Assembly (NCBI RefSeq): GCF_001427905.1
Contig: NZ_LMEF01000001.1
Coordinates: 434,394-498,393, forward strand
From: Flavobacterium sp. Root420
GTDB lineage: Bacteria > Bacteroidota > Bacteroidia > Flavobacteriales > Flavobacteriaceae
DNA: 64,000 nt
Direction of reading: 5' to 3'
The notes below the pieces were generated by a model. It did no database searches. It was not told the DNA's origin and was given only the letters and a program-made list of their open reading frames with translations. A program made the position numbers and the translations under genes. Of this stretch, positions 1-8,805 are shown piece by piece. Position 1 is the stretch's first letter. Each line of letters begins with the position of its first letter.

Positions 1-354
1 AGCAACGATGATGATTCCGCCAGAAATAAGGAGCAACAAAACTTAGATAAAATGTATCAGGAGATTGTTGCAGTTTCTTTAGTTAATTCTAAGCCTTGCA
101 CAAATGCTACAGAATGGGATTTTACTGCTATTGGCTCTAAATCTTGCGGCGGGGCAATCGGATATATTGCCTTTTCTAAGACAATAGATAAAACCGTATT
201 TCTTGCTAAAGTAAAAGCTTATACCGACGCACAGGCTGCATTTAATATTAAATGGAACATAATGTCAACTTGTGATATTGTATTACCTCCAAGTAGTGTA
301 GATTGTGTTGACGGAAAACCAAAACTCATTTACCTCACCTTATTTAAGGAATAA
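1..354 (+). CDS. 3' end of a secreted lipoprotein of unknown function (partial)
   Basis: The reading frame is open to the first base of the window, so this is the C-terminal 117 residues of a gene starting outside. It opens with S-N-D-D-D, the usual spacer just after a lipobox cysteine, so only the signal peptide is probably missing. Four cysteines (in KPCTN, KSCGG, STCDI, VDCVD) may form two disulfides in the periplasm or on the surface. I recognise the layout from small Flavobacterium lipoproteins but know no function. The first ATG in the window (position 52) is internal. Confidence 0.7.
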   Translation, partial: SNDDDSARNKEQQNLDKMYQEIVAVSLVNSKPCTNATEWDFTAIGSKSCGGAIGYIAFSKTIDKTVFLAKVKAYTDAQAAFNIKWNIMSTCDIVLPPSSVDCVDGKPKLIYLTLFKE

Positions 355-420
355 TTCAAATACGGAAACCTGAATCATTTAAGGTATCAGAGACAGAAAT
401 AACATATTATCAAAACGAAA

Positions 421-453
421 CTTAGTAACTTAGCTACTTAGAAACATAGTTAC
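421..453. repeat. 8-bp-phased intergenic array
   Basis: The word cttag/catag recurs every 8 bases (starts 421, 429, 437, 445) between the lipoprotein and the membrane protein gene. It is one of many phased intergenic arrays in this window. Function is unknown. Confidence 0.5.
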
Positions 454-463
454 TAAAAAAGAA

Positions 464-910
464 ATGCTGAAAAAATCTAAATTTAAAGAATGGTTCGATC
501 GTTATAAATATGCCGAATTAGCGAGTACAAGTGCCGCACTTACCGCTTCTCTTTTTAGTAAAATTTACAGCGGATTAACCACAGCATATATTATTACTCT
601 TTCGGAATATTTGGCTTTTTATAGTGTAATTTTTATTTCTTCGTATAAAAAACTGGTTCAGCAAAATAAACTACTGAACAAAGTCACGACTTCTAAAGAA
701 ATTCTTTTATTGCTGAAAAATTTAGTTTTAGAATTTGGCTATCCTGCTTTTCTGGACTTTTTGGTAATTCGCCCTTTTTGCATGTATTGGATGCCTATAC
801 TGTTTGTGAATTATTTCTTCGGAATTATTTTTGGAAAAATCTCAGCCGATTTGTGCTTTTATTTCTTTACGATTGTTAATTATGAGATAATTAAAAAAAG
901 AAAAAACTAG
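464..910 (+). CDS. Small integral membrane protein, unknown function
   Basis: A 148-residue basic protein with an amphipathic N-terminus and about three hydrophobic stretches (residues about 30-60, 75-100 and 108-140). The first includes YIITLSEYLAFYSVIFISS. The KKRKN tail suggests a cytoplasmic C-terminus by the positive-inside rule. I do not recognise a domain. Its stop and the stop of the convergent kinase gene share the palindrome ctag at 907-910, so transcripts overlap tail to tail. The start ATG has no strong Shine-Dalgarno sequence, which is normal for Bacteroidota. Confidence 0.6.
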   Translation: MLKKSKFKEWFDRYKYAELASTSAALTASLFSKIYSGLTTAYIITLSEYLAFYSVIFISSYKKLVQQNKLLNKVTTSKEILLLLKNLVLEFGYPAFLDFLVIRPFCMYWMPILFVNYFFGIIFGKISADLCFYFFTIVNYEIIKKRKN

Positions 911-1956
911 ATATCAAACTCAATCTTAAATTCGGCACCCCTATTTTTGCCTTCACTGATAGCGCTTAAAGTTCCTTTATTTCTTTCGATTATTTTCTTG
1001 CATAAATACAAACCAATTCCTGTCGAAGATTCATTTGCAGTCCCCAATCGGCTCATTTTGGTAAATTTTTTAAACAACTCTTCAATTTGATTTTTATTGA
1101 AACCAATTCCGTGATCTACAACACTAATCATCAATTTTGAATCTTCATTGCAAATTCTGACTTTGATTTCACTGTCAAAATAAGAAAATTTAATCGCATT
1201 ACTTATTAAGTTTACGATAACCTGAATCAATAGACCTTCATCTATTTTAAGAGTAGCCGCCTCTGCTTCTAAACTCAGGCTTAATTTAATATTTTTATCA
1301 ATTAAACGTTGTTCAACCTGTTCATTAATAAAAGGTAAAATAGCAGGAAATATTATTTCTCGTGGCTCCTGATTAAATTTTACAACCTGATCTTGTTCAT
1401 TGAGTAGTTTTATAAAATTCTCGATATAACGAAATTGCAAATTGGTCGATTCACAAATTAAATCGGCCAAATGTTTTATGGATTCAGATGGATTTTCACT
1501 TAAAATCAATTTTGCCAAACCCTGAGGATTTCCGGCAAAATTTTTCAAATCGTGTGAAAGCATATAAATCAAATCCTGTTTTTCGTTTATAAAACTTTCC
1601 GCCTCATAGATCGACTCCTGAATATTACACATTAACAAACCTGCTTCATCTGTATATTCTGTCGGAAGGACAGAAAGCCGTCTGTTATTTCGGTATTCGT
1701 CTAATGCTTTTGATGCTTTTGAAATAGGTTTTATCAATTGATTTAATATCAAAAGTGTAATTGCAGTTGCTAATAAGGTCATTATCAGACAAAAAATCAA
1801 AATAGAAGTAGGTGAAATATTATGAGAGTAAAATAGCACAAAAAATAAAATTCCAATTAAAGGAATATGAATACCTACCAAAGCAACAAAGAGGAATTTT
1901 AACGCATAACTTTTTTTCAGAAAGCCAATTTGTGATAGATTGTGATACAAATTCAT
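907..1956 (-). CDS. Membrane sensor histidine kinase (orphan)
   Basis: A 349-residue inner-membrane kinase. Two transmembrane segments lie at about residues 20-43 and 50-72 with almost no periplasmic sensor between them. A HAMP-like linker follows (about 73-125), then a dimerisation helix with the phospho-acceptor H135 in LSHDLKN. The HATPase domain shows N box (SNAIKFS), G1 (DHGIGF) and G2 (GIGLYLCKK). The very short loop suggests that it senses membrane or cytoplasmic cues. No intact response regulator lies next to it, so its partner is encoded elsewhere. It is divergent from rlmD across about 160 bp. Confidence 0.9.
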   Translation of the reverse strand: MNLYHNLSQIGFLKKSYALKFLFVALVGIHIPLIGILFFVLFYSHNISPTSILIFCLIMTLLATAITLLILNQLIKPISKASKALDEYRNNRRLSVLPTEYTDEAGLLMCNIQESIYEAESFINEKQDLIYMLSHDLKNFAGNPQGLAKLILSENPSESIKHLADLICESTNLQFRYIENFIKLLNEQDQVVKFNQEPREIIFPAILPFINEQVEQRLIDKNIKLSLSLEAEAATLKIDEGLLIQVIVNLISNAIKFSYFDSEIKVRICNEDSKLMISVVDHGIGFNKNQIEELFKKFTKMSRLGTANESSTGIGLYLCKKIIERNKGTLSAISEGKNRGAEFKIEFDI

Positions 1957-2103
1957 AAAAACATAACAAAACTATTGGTTAAAAAAGTAGGATCTGGGGA
2001 TAATACTATAAACAAAGTTAACTTTTAAACTTAATTAAACTAATAAATTCAACAATTTGATAAAATATTTTAAAATTTAAATTTATAAAAGTTTACAAAC
2101 CCT

Positions 2104-2111
2104 TATTTTTG
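2104..2111 (+). promoter_or_regulatory. -7 element of the rlmD promoter
   Basis: A TAnnTTTG match (tatttttg) ends only 4 bases before the rlmD ATG at 2116. By Bacteroidota spacing the transcript would start at or within a base or two of the ATG, giving a leaderless mRNA. The upstream -33 box is weak (ttta near 2082). Confidence 0.4.
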
Positions 2112-2115
2112 CGCT

Positions 2116-3528
2116 ATGGGAAGAAAAAATACAGACAAAGTTGTCTTTCATCAAATCCAGGTTCTTGATGCTGGAGCAAAAGGAGTATCAGTAGCTAAGG
2201 CTCCGGACGGAAAAGTAATATTTATTCCGAACGTAGTTCCGGGTGATGTAGTTGACGTACAAACTTTCAAAAAAAGAAAAGCCTACTATGAAGGCAAAGC
2301 CGTAAAATTTCACGAATTATCAGAACATCGCATTGAACCAATTTGCGATCATTTTGGAGTTTGTGGAGGATGCAAATGGCAAAATATGAAATACAGCCAA
2401 CAGTTGTATTACAAACAAAATGAAGTAAAGAATCACTTGCAACGTATCGGAAAAGTTGAACTTCCTGAATTCGAAACCATTTTGGGTTCAGAAAAACAAT
2501 TTTTCTATAGAAATAAAATGGAATTTTCGTTTTCTAACAGTCGTTGGTTAACGGAGAAAGAAATTGAAAGCACGGAAGATTTAGGAAACAGAAATGCTTT
2601 AGGATTTCATATTCCGAAAATGTGGGATAAAATTCTTGACATTCAAAAATGTTATTTGCAAGAGGATCCTTCAAATGCTATTAGAAATGAAATTAGAGAT
2701 TTTGCTAACGAACATAATTTAGCATTCTTTAATCCAAGAGAACAATCAGGCTTATTAAGAACTTTCATGATTCGTACTGCTTCGACTGGTGAAATCATGG
2801 TTTTAATTCAGTTCTTCGAGAATGACAAGAAAAATCGTGAATTGATTTTGGATCATTTATATGAAAAATTTCCACAGATTACTTCATTGCAATATGTTGT
2901 AAATGCAAAACAGAACGATACTATTTACGATCAGAATATTAAACTATATAAGGGTAGAGATTATATCCTGGAAGAAATGGAAGGTTTAAAATTCAGCATC
3001 AATGCCAAGTCTTTTTATCAAACCAATTCTGACCAGGCTTATGAATTGTACAAAATAACACGTGATTTTGCCGGACTTACAGGTGACGAAACGGTTTACG
3101 ATTTATATACAGGAACAGGAACCATCGCTCAATTTGTTTCAAAAAAAGCAAAAAAAGTAATTGGTGTAGAAAGTGTTCCTGAAGCTATTTTGGACGCTAA
3201 AGCAAATGCAGAACGCAATAATATTACAAATTGCGAGTTTTTTGTTGGAGACATGAAAGTGGTATTCAACGAAAGTTTTATTGCACAACACGGAAAACCA
3301 GATGTTATCATTACAGATCCACCAAGAGATGGTATGCACGCAGCCGTTATTGATCAAATCTTAAAAATTGCTCCTAAAAAAGTAGTTTATGTGAGTTGTA
3401 ATTCAGCAACACAAGCGAGAGACCTTGCTTTAATGGACGAAAAATATAAAGTTACCCGCGTTCGACCAGTTGATATGTTTCCGCAAACGCACCATGTTGA
3501 AAATGTTGTACTTTTAGAACTTAGATAA
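2116..3528 (+). CDS. rlmD: 23S rRNA (uracil-5-)-methyltransferase, RlmD/TrmA family
   Basis: A 470-residue SAM-dependent RNA m5U methyltransferase. A TRAM RNA-binding domain occupies residues about 10-70. Cysteines C77, C83 and C86 (CDHFGVCGGCKW), plus a fourth in IQKCYLQ, are the [4Fe-4S] ligands of RlmD/RumA. The SAM fold follows with YTGTGTIAQF and TDPPRDGMH, and the catalytic cysteine lies in YVSCNSATQARDL. The exact uridine cannot be read from sequence; U1939 of 23S rRNA is the RlmD target in Escherichia coli. Two envelope genes follow within a few bases and may be co-transcribed. Confidence 0.92.
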   Translation: MGRKNTDKVVFHQIQVLDAGAKGVSVAKAPDGKVIFIPNVVPGDVVDVQTFKKRKAYYEGKAVKFHELSEHRIEPICDHFGVCGGCKWQNMKYSQQLYYKQNEVKNHLQRIGKVELPEFETILGSEKQFFYRNKMEFSFSNSRWLTEKEIESTEDLGNRNALGFHIPKMWDKILDIQKCYLQEDPSNAIRNEIRDFANEHNLAFFNPREQSGLLRTFMIRTASTGEIMVLIQFFENDKKNRELILDHLYEKFPQITSLQYVVNAKQNDTIYDQNIKLYKGRDYILEEMEGLKFSINAKSFYQTNSDQAYELYKITRDFAGLTGDETVYDLYTGTGTIAQFVSKKAKKVIGVESVPEAILDAKANAERNNITNCEFFVGDMKVVFNESFIAQHGKPDVIITDPPRDGMHAAVIDQILKIAPKKVVYVSCNSATQARDLALMDEKYKVTRVRPVDMFPQTHHVENVVLLELR

Positions 3529-3538
3529 CAATTTATAA

Positions 3539-4096
3539 ATGAAAAAAATAATTTCTCTTTTATTAGTCTTTACTTTTGGCTTATCAAGCTGTGAGAAAGA
3601 TGATATTTGTGATGCAAACACACCCACGACACCACGATTAGTTATTACTTTTTATGATGCTGACAATCCAACAGTGCTTCAAAATGTTAAAAACCTAATG
3701 GTTATTGGTAAAGATGAACCTGCGGGAATTATTTTTAATAAAACTGCAACAGATACAGCAAAATATTTAGCTAACGGAAGCACAATTTCTATTCCGTTAA
3801 AAACAAATGCAGAAACGACAACCTATACTTTTGTTTTAGATTCACAAAATGATAATCCTGCTGCAATAAATACAGATGAGATTACATTTAACTATACGCA
3901 TCAGGATCTATATGTTTCCAGAGCTTGTGGTTTTAAAACTATTTTTGAACTAAGCCCTTTCTCAAACACTCCTCCAATAACAAGACCTTTTGTGCAAACA
4001 GATACAGATGGTAACGGACTTTGGATGCAGGAAGTTTTTGTAATTAATCCTAAAATTGAAACCGAAAATGAAACACACATTAAAGTATTTTTTTAG
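3539..4096 (+). CDS. DUF6452-like lipoprotein
   Basis: A 185-residue lipoprotein: the signal peptide MKKIISLLLVFTFGLSSC ends in a lipobox cysteine, followed by E-K-D-D. The mature part contains a beta-rich region (LVITFYDADNP, TTTYTFVLDSQN) and two further cysteines (DICD, RACGF). I place it in the DUF6452 family from its typical position after rlmD and its sequence style. Function is unknown. It starts 10 bases after rlmD and overlaps the next gene, indicating one operon. Confidence 0.7.
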   Translation: MKKIISLLLVFTFGLSSCEKDDICDANTPTTPRLVITFYDADNPTVLQNVKNLMVIGKDEPAGIIFNKTATDTAKYLANGSTISIPLKTNAETTTYTFVLDSQNDNPAAINTDEITFNYTHQDLYVSRACGFKTIFELSPFSNTPPITRPFVQTDTDGNGLWMQEVFVINPKIETENETHIKVFF

Positions 4097-4880
4097 TAGT
4101 TGTTTACTGTTTTCAATGGTTTTGGTTCAGGCCCAGGAAACATCAACTACAACAGCAAAAAAAGAAATCGTTCCGGTTAAACCAAAAACTGAAACTGCCA
4201 AACCAGCTCTTCAGGAAGTTAAACCAGACAGTATAAAAACAGATCGCTACGGCCTTCGCGTTGGTGTTGATTTATACAAATTGACCCGTGGTTTCTACGA
4301 CAAGGACTATAAGGGAATTGAAATTGTTGGAGATTTTCGTTTAACAAAAAAGTATTATCTGGCAGCCGAACTTGGTTTTGAAGATAAAACAACTGATGAT
4401 GACCGATTAAATTCTACCGCTACAGGAACGTACATAAAAGGAGGTTTTGATTACAATTTATATCAAAACTGGCTGGACATGGAAAACTTAATTACCATTG
4501 GTTTAAGAGGAGGTTTTAGTACTTTTAGTCAGGATTTAAATAGTTATAAGATTTACAATCCAAATCCGTATTGGGGAGAACAACCTTCAATTATTAAGGA
4601 TCAAAAATACAACGGACTTACAGCTGGCTGGATTGAAGTGGCCATGGGACTAAAAGCGAAAGTTTTTAATAACGTTTTTGTTGGCTTTGGAGTGCAACTT
4701 AAAATGTTAGTAATGAACACAAAACCCGATGGTTTTGACAACCTTTATATTCCTGGTTTTAACAGAACTTATGATGGAAGTTTCGGAATTGGTTTTAATT
4801 ATACCGTTTCGTACTTTATTCCTATTTATAAGAAAAAAACGGTTATTCCTCAAATCAAAAAAGACGCTCCAAAAAAGTAG
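4068..4880 (+). CDS. DUF6048-like outer-membrane protein
   Basis: I start this gene at the ATG at 4068 (MKHTLKYFF), because that start gives a clean Sec signal peptide ending VLVQAQ; an in-frame TTG at 4056 would put charged residues in front. The mature protein of about 250 residues has a Thr/Lys/Pro-rich linker and then alternating aromatic strands (GLRVGVDLYKLTRGFY, GFGIGFNYTVSYFIP), consistent with a small beta-barrel. The gene overlaps the preceding lipoprotein by 29 bases, so the two are probably translationally coupled and may act together in the envelope. Confidence 0.7.
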   Translation: MKHTLKYFFSSCLLFSMVLVQAQETSTTTAKKEIVPVKPKTETAKPALQEVKPDSIKTDRYGLRVGVDLYKLTRGFYDKDYKGIEIVGDFRLTKKYYLAAELGFEDKTTDDDRLNSTATGTYIKGGFDYNLYQNWLDMENLITIGLRGGFSTFSQDLNSYKIYNPNPYWGEQPSIIKDQKYNGLTAGWIEVAMGLKAKVFNNVFVGFGVQLKMLVMNTKPDGFDNLYIPGFNRTYDGSFGIGFNYTVSYFIPIYKKKTVIPQIKKDAPKK

Positions 4881-4894
4881 TTTTTAGAGATAAT

Positions 4895-4932
4895 AAAAAA
4901 GCCTCAAATTTCTAAATTTGAGGCTTTTTTTA
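4895..4932. terminator. Bidirectional intrinsic terminator
   Basis: An 11-bp stem (gcctcaaattt with aaatttgaggc) is flanked by A and T runs on both sides. It lies between convergent genes ending at 4880 and 4946. Confidence 0.85.
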
Positions 4933-4945
4933 GTTTAAATATTTT

Positions 4946-5638
4946 TTATGATAACTGAAATTCAACTGCAGCACTTGAATGAATCAAGACCGTATCAAAA
5001 ATCGGAACAGAAAGATCTTCTGGTTTAATCACTAGCGGAATTTCGGTACAACCCAAAATAATTCCCTCAGCTCCTTTCTCTATTAATTGATTTGCAATTT
5101 CCAAATAACGTTTTTTAGTTTCCTCAGTTACAAGTCCTCTTCCTAATTCTTCAAAAATTGTAGTATGAATAAAATCTTTATCCTCCTGATTTTCCGGAAT
5201 AATCGCTTCTATTCCTTTATCCTTCAATTTATCTGTAAAGAAATCAAGTTCCATTGTAAACTTGGTTCCTAACAAACCGACTTTTTTAATTTCTTGTTTC
5301 TGAATTTCAACAGCCGTTGCCGTTGCAATATGAATAAACGGCAAACCAATTGCTTCTTCAAGTCGGTCAGCAATAAGATGCATGGTATTGGCACATAAAA
5401 CGATTGCTTCTGCCCCGCCCGATTTTAAGAATTCACAACCTTTTAAAAGCATTTTAAAAGTTGAATCCCAATTATTGGTTTCGTTATTCTTTTTTATATC
5501 AGAATAATTGAACGAATAAATCAAACATTCTGAGAAGTTCAACCCTCCCATTTTTTCGTTTATTCCCTCGTTTATAAGTTTGTAATAATCTGCTGTAGAA
5601 ACCCAGCTAATACCGCCTATAAGTCCAATTTTCCTCAT
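4946..5638 (-). CDS. Aspartate/glutamate racemase family protein
   Basis: A 230-residue cytosolic cofactor-independent racemase of the Asp/Glu racemase family. The N-terminal signature is KIGLIGGISWVST. The two catalytic cysteines sit in LCANTMH (about residue 82) and LGCTEIPL (about 196), the usual mirror-image pair. That both are present argues for an active enzyme. The substrate, aspartate or another amino acid, cannot be decided from sequence. It lies 14 bases after the small membrane protein encoded upstream on the same strand. Confidence 0.88.
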   Translation of the reverse strand: MRKIGLIGGISWVSTADYYKLINEGINEKMGGLNFSECLIYSFNYSDIKKNNETNNWDSTFKMLLKGCEFLKSGGAEAIVLCANTMHLIADRLEEAIGLPFIHIATATAVEIQKQEIKKVGLLGTKFTMELDFFTDKLKDKGIEAIIPENQEDKDFIHTTIFEELGRGLVTEETKKRYLEIANQLIEKGAEGIILGCTEIPLVIKPEDLSVPIFDTVLIHSSAAVEFQLS

Positions 5639-5652
5639 ATAAAATAGTTTAC

Positions 5653-5889
5653 TTATCCAATTTCTCTAATTCCTTTTATAAAAATCCATTTCATGAAAAG
5701 CTTCTCGCCATCTTTTGTTTTTACCGCCTGAAATTTAGGAGCAATCAAAGTGGCCACAATAAAAGCCGTCATCGGAATCCAGATTCCGGTTAATTGTGTA
5801 TAGTTTGCAATTACAAATCTTCCTGCAATAAATAAAATTGCGAAACATCCTAATTGATATAAAAAACCTCTTACTTGTAGTTTTGTCAT
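5653..5889 (-). CDS. Small two-helix membrane protein, unknown function
   Basis: A 78-residue protein with two hydrophobic segments (about residues 10-28, GFLYQLGCFAILFIAG, and 34-52, GIWIPMTAFIVATLIA) and a basic C-terminal tail ending FIKGIREIG. I do not recognise a family. It lies just upstream of the racemase gene on the same strand, and the pair may be co-transcribed. A phased inverted repeat separates it from the methyltransferase gene further upstream. Confidence 0.6.
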   Translation of the reverse strand: MTKLQVRGFLYQLGCFAILFIAGRFVIANYTQLTGIWIPMTAFIVATLIAPKFQAVKTKDGEKLFMKWIFIKGIREIG

Positions 5890-5901
5890 TGTTTTCTTTT
5901 T

Positions 5902-5979
5902 AAAGGTTCAGAGTTGCAAAGGTTCAAAGGCACAAAGGTTTTTTCCCCTGTCCCTTTGAACCTTTGAACCTTTGTACCT
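5902..5979. repeat. Inverted repeat with 9-bp-phased arms
   Basis: The left arm repeats aaagg with caca/gttc spacers every 9 bases; the right arm (5952-5979) is its near-complement, with cctttga words. The two can fold into one long hairpin with a T-rich loop. It probably acts as a transcription or RNA-stability barrier after the methyltransferase gene. Confidence 0.6.
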
Positions 5980-7141
5980 ATTCGTTAACTTGAAATTTCG
6001 TTCTCTTGCTTCCTTCGTACATTTCGTATTTTACCAAACGCGCTTCTAAACTTGCATTAAAAAGTTTGATTTTTCTGGAAGGTTTTAATCCCACAAATTT
6101 TAAGGCTTCAAGATTTGCCGTGATAAACCAGGCATTTGTTCCCGGATAGCTTTTCTTCAAAGTATCACCGATGTTTTTGTAGAATTCTTCCATATGAATA
6201 TCCAAACGCTCATCGTATGGCGGATTGAAAACCATATGCAATTTTCCTTCAACTGCTTTTTCAGAATCAAAAAAGTTATCTTCTGAAATTGTAACATAAT
6301 CTTCTAAATTAGCATTTTTGATATTGTCTTTTGCCTTGTTTACAGCACTTGGCGCTTTATCAAAACCTTTAATCGTATAATGAAATTCTTTTGTTTTTTT
6401 CATCAGACTATTTACAATCTGGTCGAATAAGTCATTATCCCAGTCTTTCCATTTTTCAAAAGCAAATTCTTTTCTGTTGATGTTTGCCGGAATGTTACAG
6501 GCAATCATAGCCGCTTCCGCCAAAAAAGTTCCGGAACCACACATTGGGTCCAAAAAGTGACTTTGACCTTCCCAACCTGATAATAATAAAATTCCTGCCG
6601 CCAAAACTTCGTTGATTGGCGCAATATTCGTTGCTGTTCTGTAACCACGCTGGTGCAAGGAATTTCCTGAAGTATCTAATGCAACCGAAACCTGATCTTT
6701 ATCGATATGAACGTTGATTCTTAAATCTGGAAAAGCTTTATCAATACTCGGACGCTGACCCGTTCTTTCTCTAAACTGATCTACAATCGCATCTTTACAT
6801 TTTTGAGAAACAAATTCAGAGTGATTAAAATAAGTCGAATGCACTGTCGCATCAATTACAAAAGTTTGATTAGCATTTAAAAGCTTAGACCAGTTAACGC
6901 CCGAAATTCCTTTATATAATGCCTGCTCGTTGTTTGCCCTGAACGAGTAAATTGGTTTTAAAACTTTAAGTGCCGTACGCAATGATAAATTGGCTTTGTA
7001 CATAAAACCTTTATCGCCTTTAAAACTTACCATTCTCACTCCTTTTTCGACATCCTGAGCACCAAGATCACGTAATTCTTTTTCTAATATTTCTTCAAAA
7101 CCAAAAAAACATTTGGCTATCATTCTAAAATTTTCTTCCAT
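5978..7141 (-). CDS. THUMP-domain class I RNA methyltransferase (RlmL-type)
   Basis: A 387-residue enzyme with an N-terminal ferredoxin-like/THUMP region (about residues 1-155, including FGFEEILEKELRDLGA) and a C-terminal Rossmann methyltransferase. The SAM site is DPMCGSGTFLAEAA and the catalytic loop NPPYDERL fits N2-methylguanine or related base methylation. It corresponds to the methyltransferase half of E. coli RlmL (23S m2G2445); the RlmK half is absent, as is usual for this group. Which RNA it modifies is inferred from the family. It is divergent from the SAM methyltransferase gene at 7276. Confidence 0.85.
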   Translation of the reverse strand: MEENFRMIAKCFFGFEEILEKELRDLGAQDVEKGVRMVSFKGDKGFMYKANLSLRTALKVLKPIYSFRANNEQALYKGISGVNWSKLLNANQTFVIDATVHSTYFNHSEFVSQKCKDAIVDQFRERTGQRPSIDKAFPDLRINVHIDKDQVSVALDTSGNSLHQRGYRTATNIAPINEVLAAGILLLSGWEGQSHFLDPMCGSGTFLAEAAMIACNIPANINRKEFAFEKWKDWDNDLFDQIVNSLMKKTKEFHYTIKGFDKAPSAVNKAKDNIKNANLEDYVTISEDNFFDSEKAVEGKLHMVFNPPYDERLDIHMEEFYKNIGDTLKKSYPGTNAWFITANLEALKFVGLKPSRKIKLFNASLEARLVKYEMYEGSKRTKFQVNE

Positions 7142-7237
7142 CTTTATTTTTGTTTAAAAAAATAACTCCAATCACAGACACAACTAATGTTTATTTAGGT
7201 ATCAGCGTGAAATAGTTATTTTTCGGCAAAAATACAC

Positions 7238-7245
7238 TAAATTTG
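7238..7245 (+). promoter_or_regulatory. Candidate -7 element
   Basis: A taaatttg match to TAnnTTTG lies 31 bases before the ATG at 7276. No convincing -33 box is visible. Confidence 0.3.
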
Positions 7246-7275
7246 CGGTACTTTGAATTAATTGAAATAGAATAA

Positions 7276-8040
7276 ATGTCTGAAGCACCAAACTCATCAA
7301 CACCAAATCAGGAGCGTAACACCGAAAACTGGTTTACATCATGGTTTGATACTCCGTATTATCACATTCTTTATAAAGACCGAAATTACCGAGAGGCTCA
7401 GATTTTTATGGATAATCTTACGCATTACCTAAATCTTCCTGAAAAGGCAAAAGTATTGGATTTAGCCTGCGGAAAAGGTCGTCATTCTATTTATTTAAAC
7501 CAACTTGGCTTTGATGTTTTAGGCGCTGATTTATCTGAAAATAGCATTGCCGAAGCAAGCAAAAACAGCAATGAAACCCTGCATTTTAAAGTGCACGATA
7601 TGCGGGAGCCATTCGAAGAAAAATTCGACGCTATTTTTAATTTGTTTACCAGTTTTGGTTATTTTGAAAGTGATGATGATAATTTGACAACTTTAAAAGC
7701 AATCAAAGAAAGTTTATCTGAATATGGTTTTGCCGTGATTGATTTTATGAATGTGGCGCAGGTAATCGAAACTTTGGTTCCCGAAGAAGTAAAAACCGTT
7801 GACGGAATCGATTTTAAAATTAAAAGATACGTTAAAGACGGACATATTTTTAAAGAAATTGATTTTGAAGATCAAGGACATAAATATCATTTTACCGAAA
7901 AAGTAAAAGCTTTAACTTTAAAAGATTTTGAAGAATTAATGGCCGAAGCCGGAATTTTTCTGTTAGATATTTTTGGAGATTATAAACTCAAAAAATTCCA
8001 TAAAACCGAAAGCGAACGATTAATCATGATTTTTAAATAA
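7276..8040 (+). CDS. Class I SAM-dependent methyltransferase
   Basis: A 254-residue cytosolic methyltransferase. Motif I is VLDLACGKGRHSIYLN with the acidic ribose-binding position in GADLSENSI; motif II/IV is FDAIFNLFTSFGYF. The C-terminal half has an inserted beta sheet (DGIDFKIKRYVKDGHIFKEI) typical of small-molecule methyltransferases of the Methyltransf_25/11 type. No substrate can be assigned. Its stop is followed by a phased inverted repeat before the transporter gene. Confidence 0.8.
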   Translation: MSEAPNSSTPNQERNTENWFTSWFDTPYYHILYKDRNYREAQIFMDNLTHYLNLPEKAKVLDLACGKGRHSIYLNQLGFDVLGADLSENSIAEASKNSNETLHFKVHDMREPFEEKFDAIFNLFTSFGYFESDDDNLTTLKAIKESLSEYGFAVIDFMNVAQVIETLVPEEVKTVDGIDFKIKRYVKDGHIFKEIDFEDQGHKYHFTEKVKALTLKDFEELMAEAGIFLLDIFGDYKLKKFHKTESERLIMIFK

Positions 8041-8042
8041 TT

Positions 8043-8125
8043 GGTGAATCGTTTAATTGTTTAACCGTCTAATCGATTGAGCAAACAGTACACAATTAAC
8101 CGATTAAACAAATCAACGATTACAC
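8043..8125. repeat. Inverted repeat with 8-bp-phased arms
   Basis: The left arm has words aatcg/taatt/taacc/taatc at 8-base steps; the right arm (8091-8125) is roughly complementary, also with 8-base periodicity. It fills the gap between the methyltransferase and ZIP transporter genes. Confidence 0.6.
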
Positions 8126-8135
8126 AAAATAACAA

Positions 8136-8804
8136 ATGAACTATTTACTTCCCTTATTTTCTGTACTTTTAGGTTATGCTGTGGCTTTGTTTTTAAAACC
8201 AAAAAACAAAACCAACTTAAAATTATTGCTTGCTTTTAGTGGTTCATTTTTATTGTCATTAACTGTAATGCATTTGTTGCCTGAAGTTTACGAATCACAC
8301 AATCATAATATTGGTTTGTTCATTATGGTCGGAATTTTATTTCAGATCATATTGGAGTTTTTCTCAAAAGGAGCTGAACACGGACACGTTCACGGGCATG
8401 CACAAATGTCTCAAATTCCCTGGCTGCTTTTTATCAGTTTGTGCATTCATGCCTTTTTAGAAGGTTTTCCGGTAAGTCATCATCATGGTTTAGCACTCGG
8501 AATTGCGATTCATCATTTGCCAATTGCCGTGATTTTAACCACTTTTTTCATCAACGCCAATCTGAACAAAAAAGCGATTTTTGCATTCATGCTGACTTTC
8601 GCCATTATGACTCCGCTTGGGACAATTGCTTCCGAATATTTACCCATTTTAAACCAATATTATACTGAAATAACAGCCGTTGTTATTGGGATTTTATTCC
8701 ATATTTCATCGACTATTATTTTCGAAAGCAGTGAAGGACATAAATTCAACATTGCCAAAGTTTCCATGATCGTTCTCGGAATTTTATTGGCTTTTTTATT
8801 ATAA
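8136..8804 (+). CDS. ZIP family metal transporter
   Basis: A 222-residue polytopic inner-membrane protein with about 7-8 helices. A His-rich cytoplasmic loop (EHGHVHGHAQ, about residues 80-90) lies between TM3 and TM4. The metal-conducting TM4/TM5 motifs are HAFLEGFPVSHHHGLALG and IAIHHLPIAVIL, diagnostic of ZIP (zinc/iron permease) proteins. It likely imports Zn2+ or another divalent metal; specificity is not readable. Length is slightly below the family average of about 250, which is common in Bacteroidota. Confidence 0.88.
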   Translation: MNYLLPLFSVLLGYAVALFLKPKNKTNLKLLLAFSGSFLLSLTVMHLLPEVYESHNHNIGLFIMVGILFQIILEFFSKGAEHGHVHGHAQMSQIPWLLFISLCIHAFLEGFPVSHHHGLALGIAIHHLPIAVILTTFFINANLNKKAIFAFMLTFAIMTPLGTIASEYLPILNQYYTEITAVVIGILFHISSTIIFESSEGHKFNIAKVSMIVLGILLAFLL

Positions 8805-8805
8805 T

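Noticed and set aside
8441..8668. Plus-strand ORF within the ZIP transporter gene
   Set aside because: An out-of-frame shadow of a strongly supported transporter.
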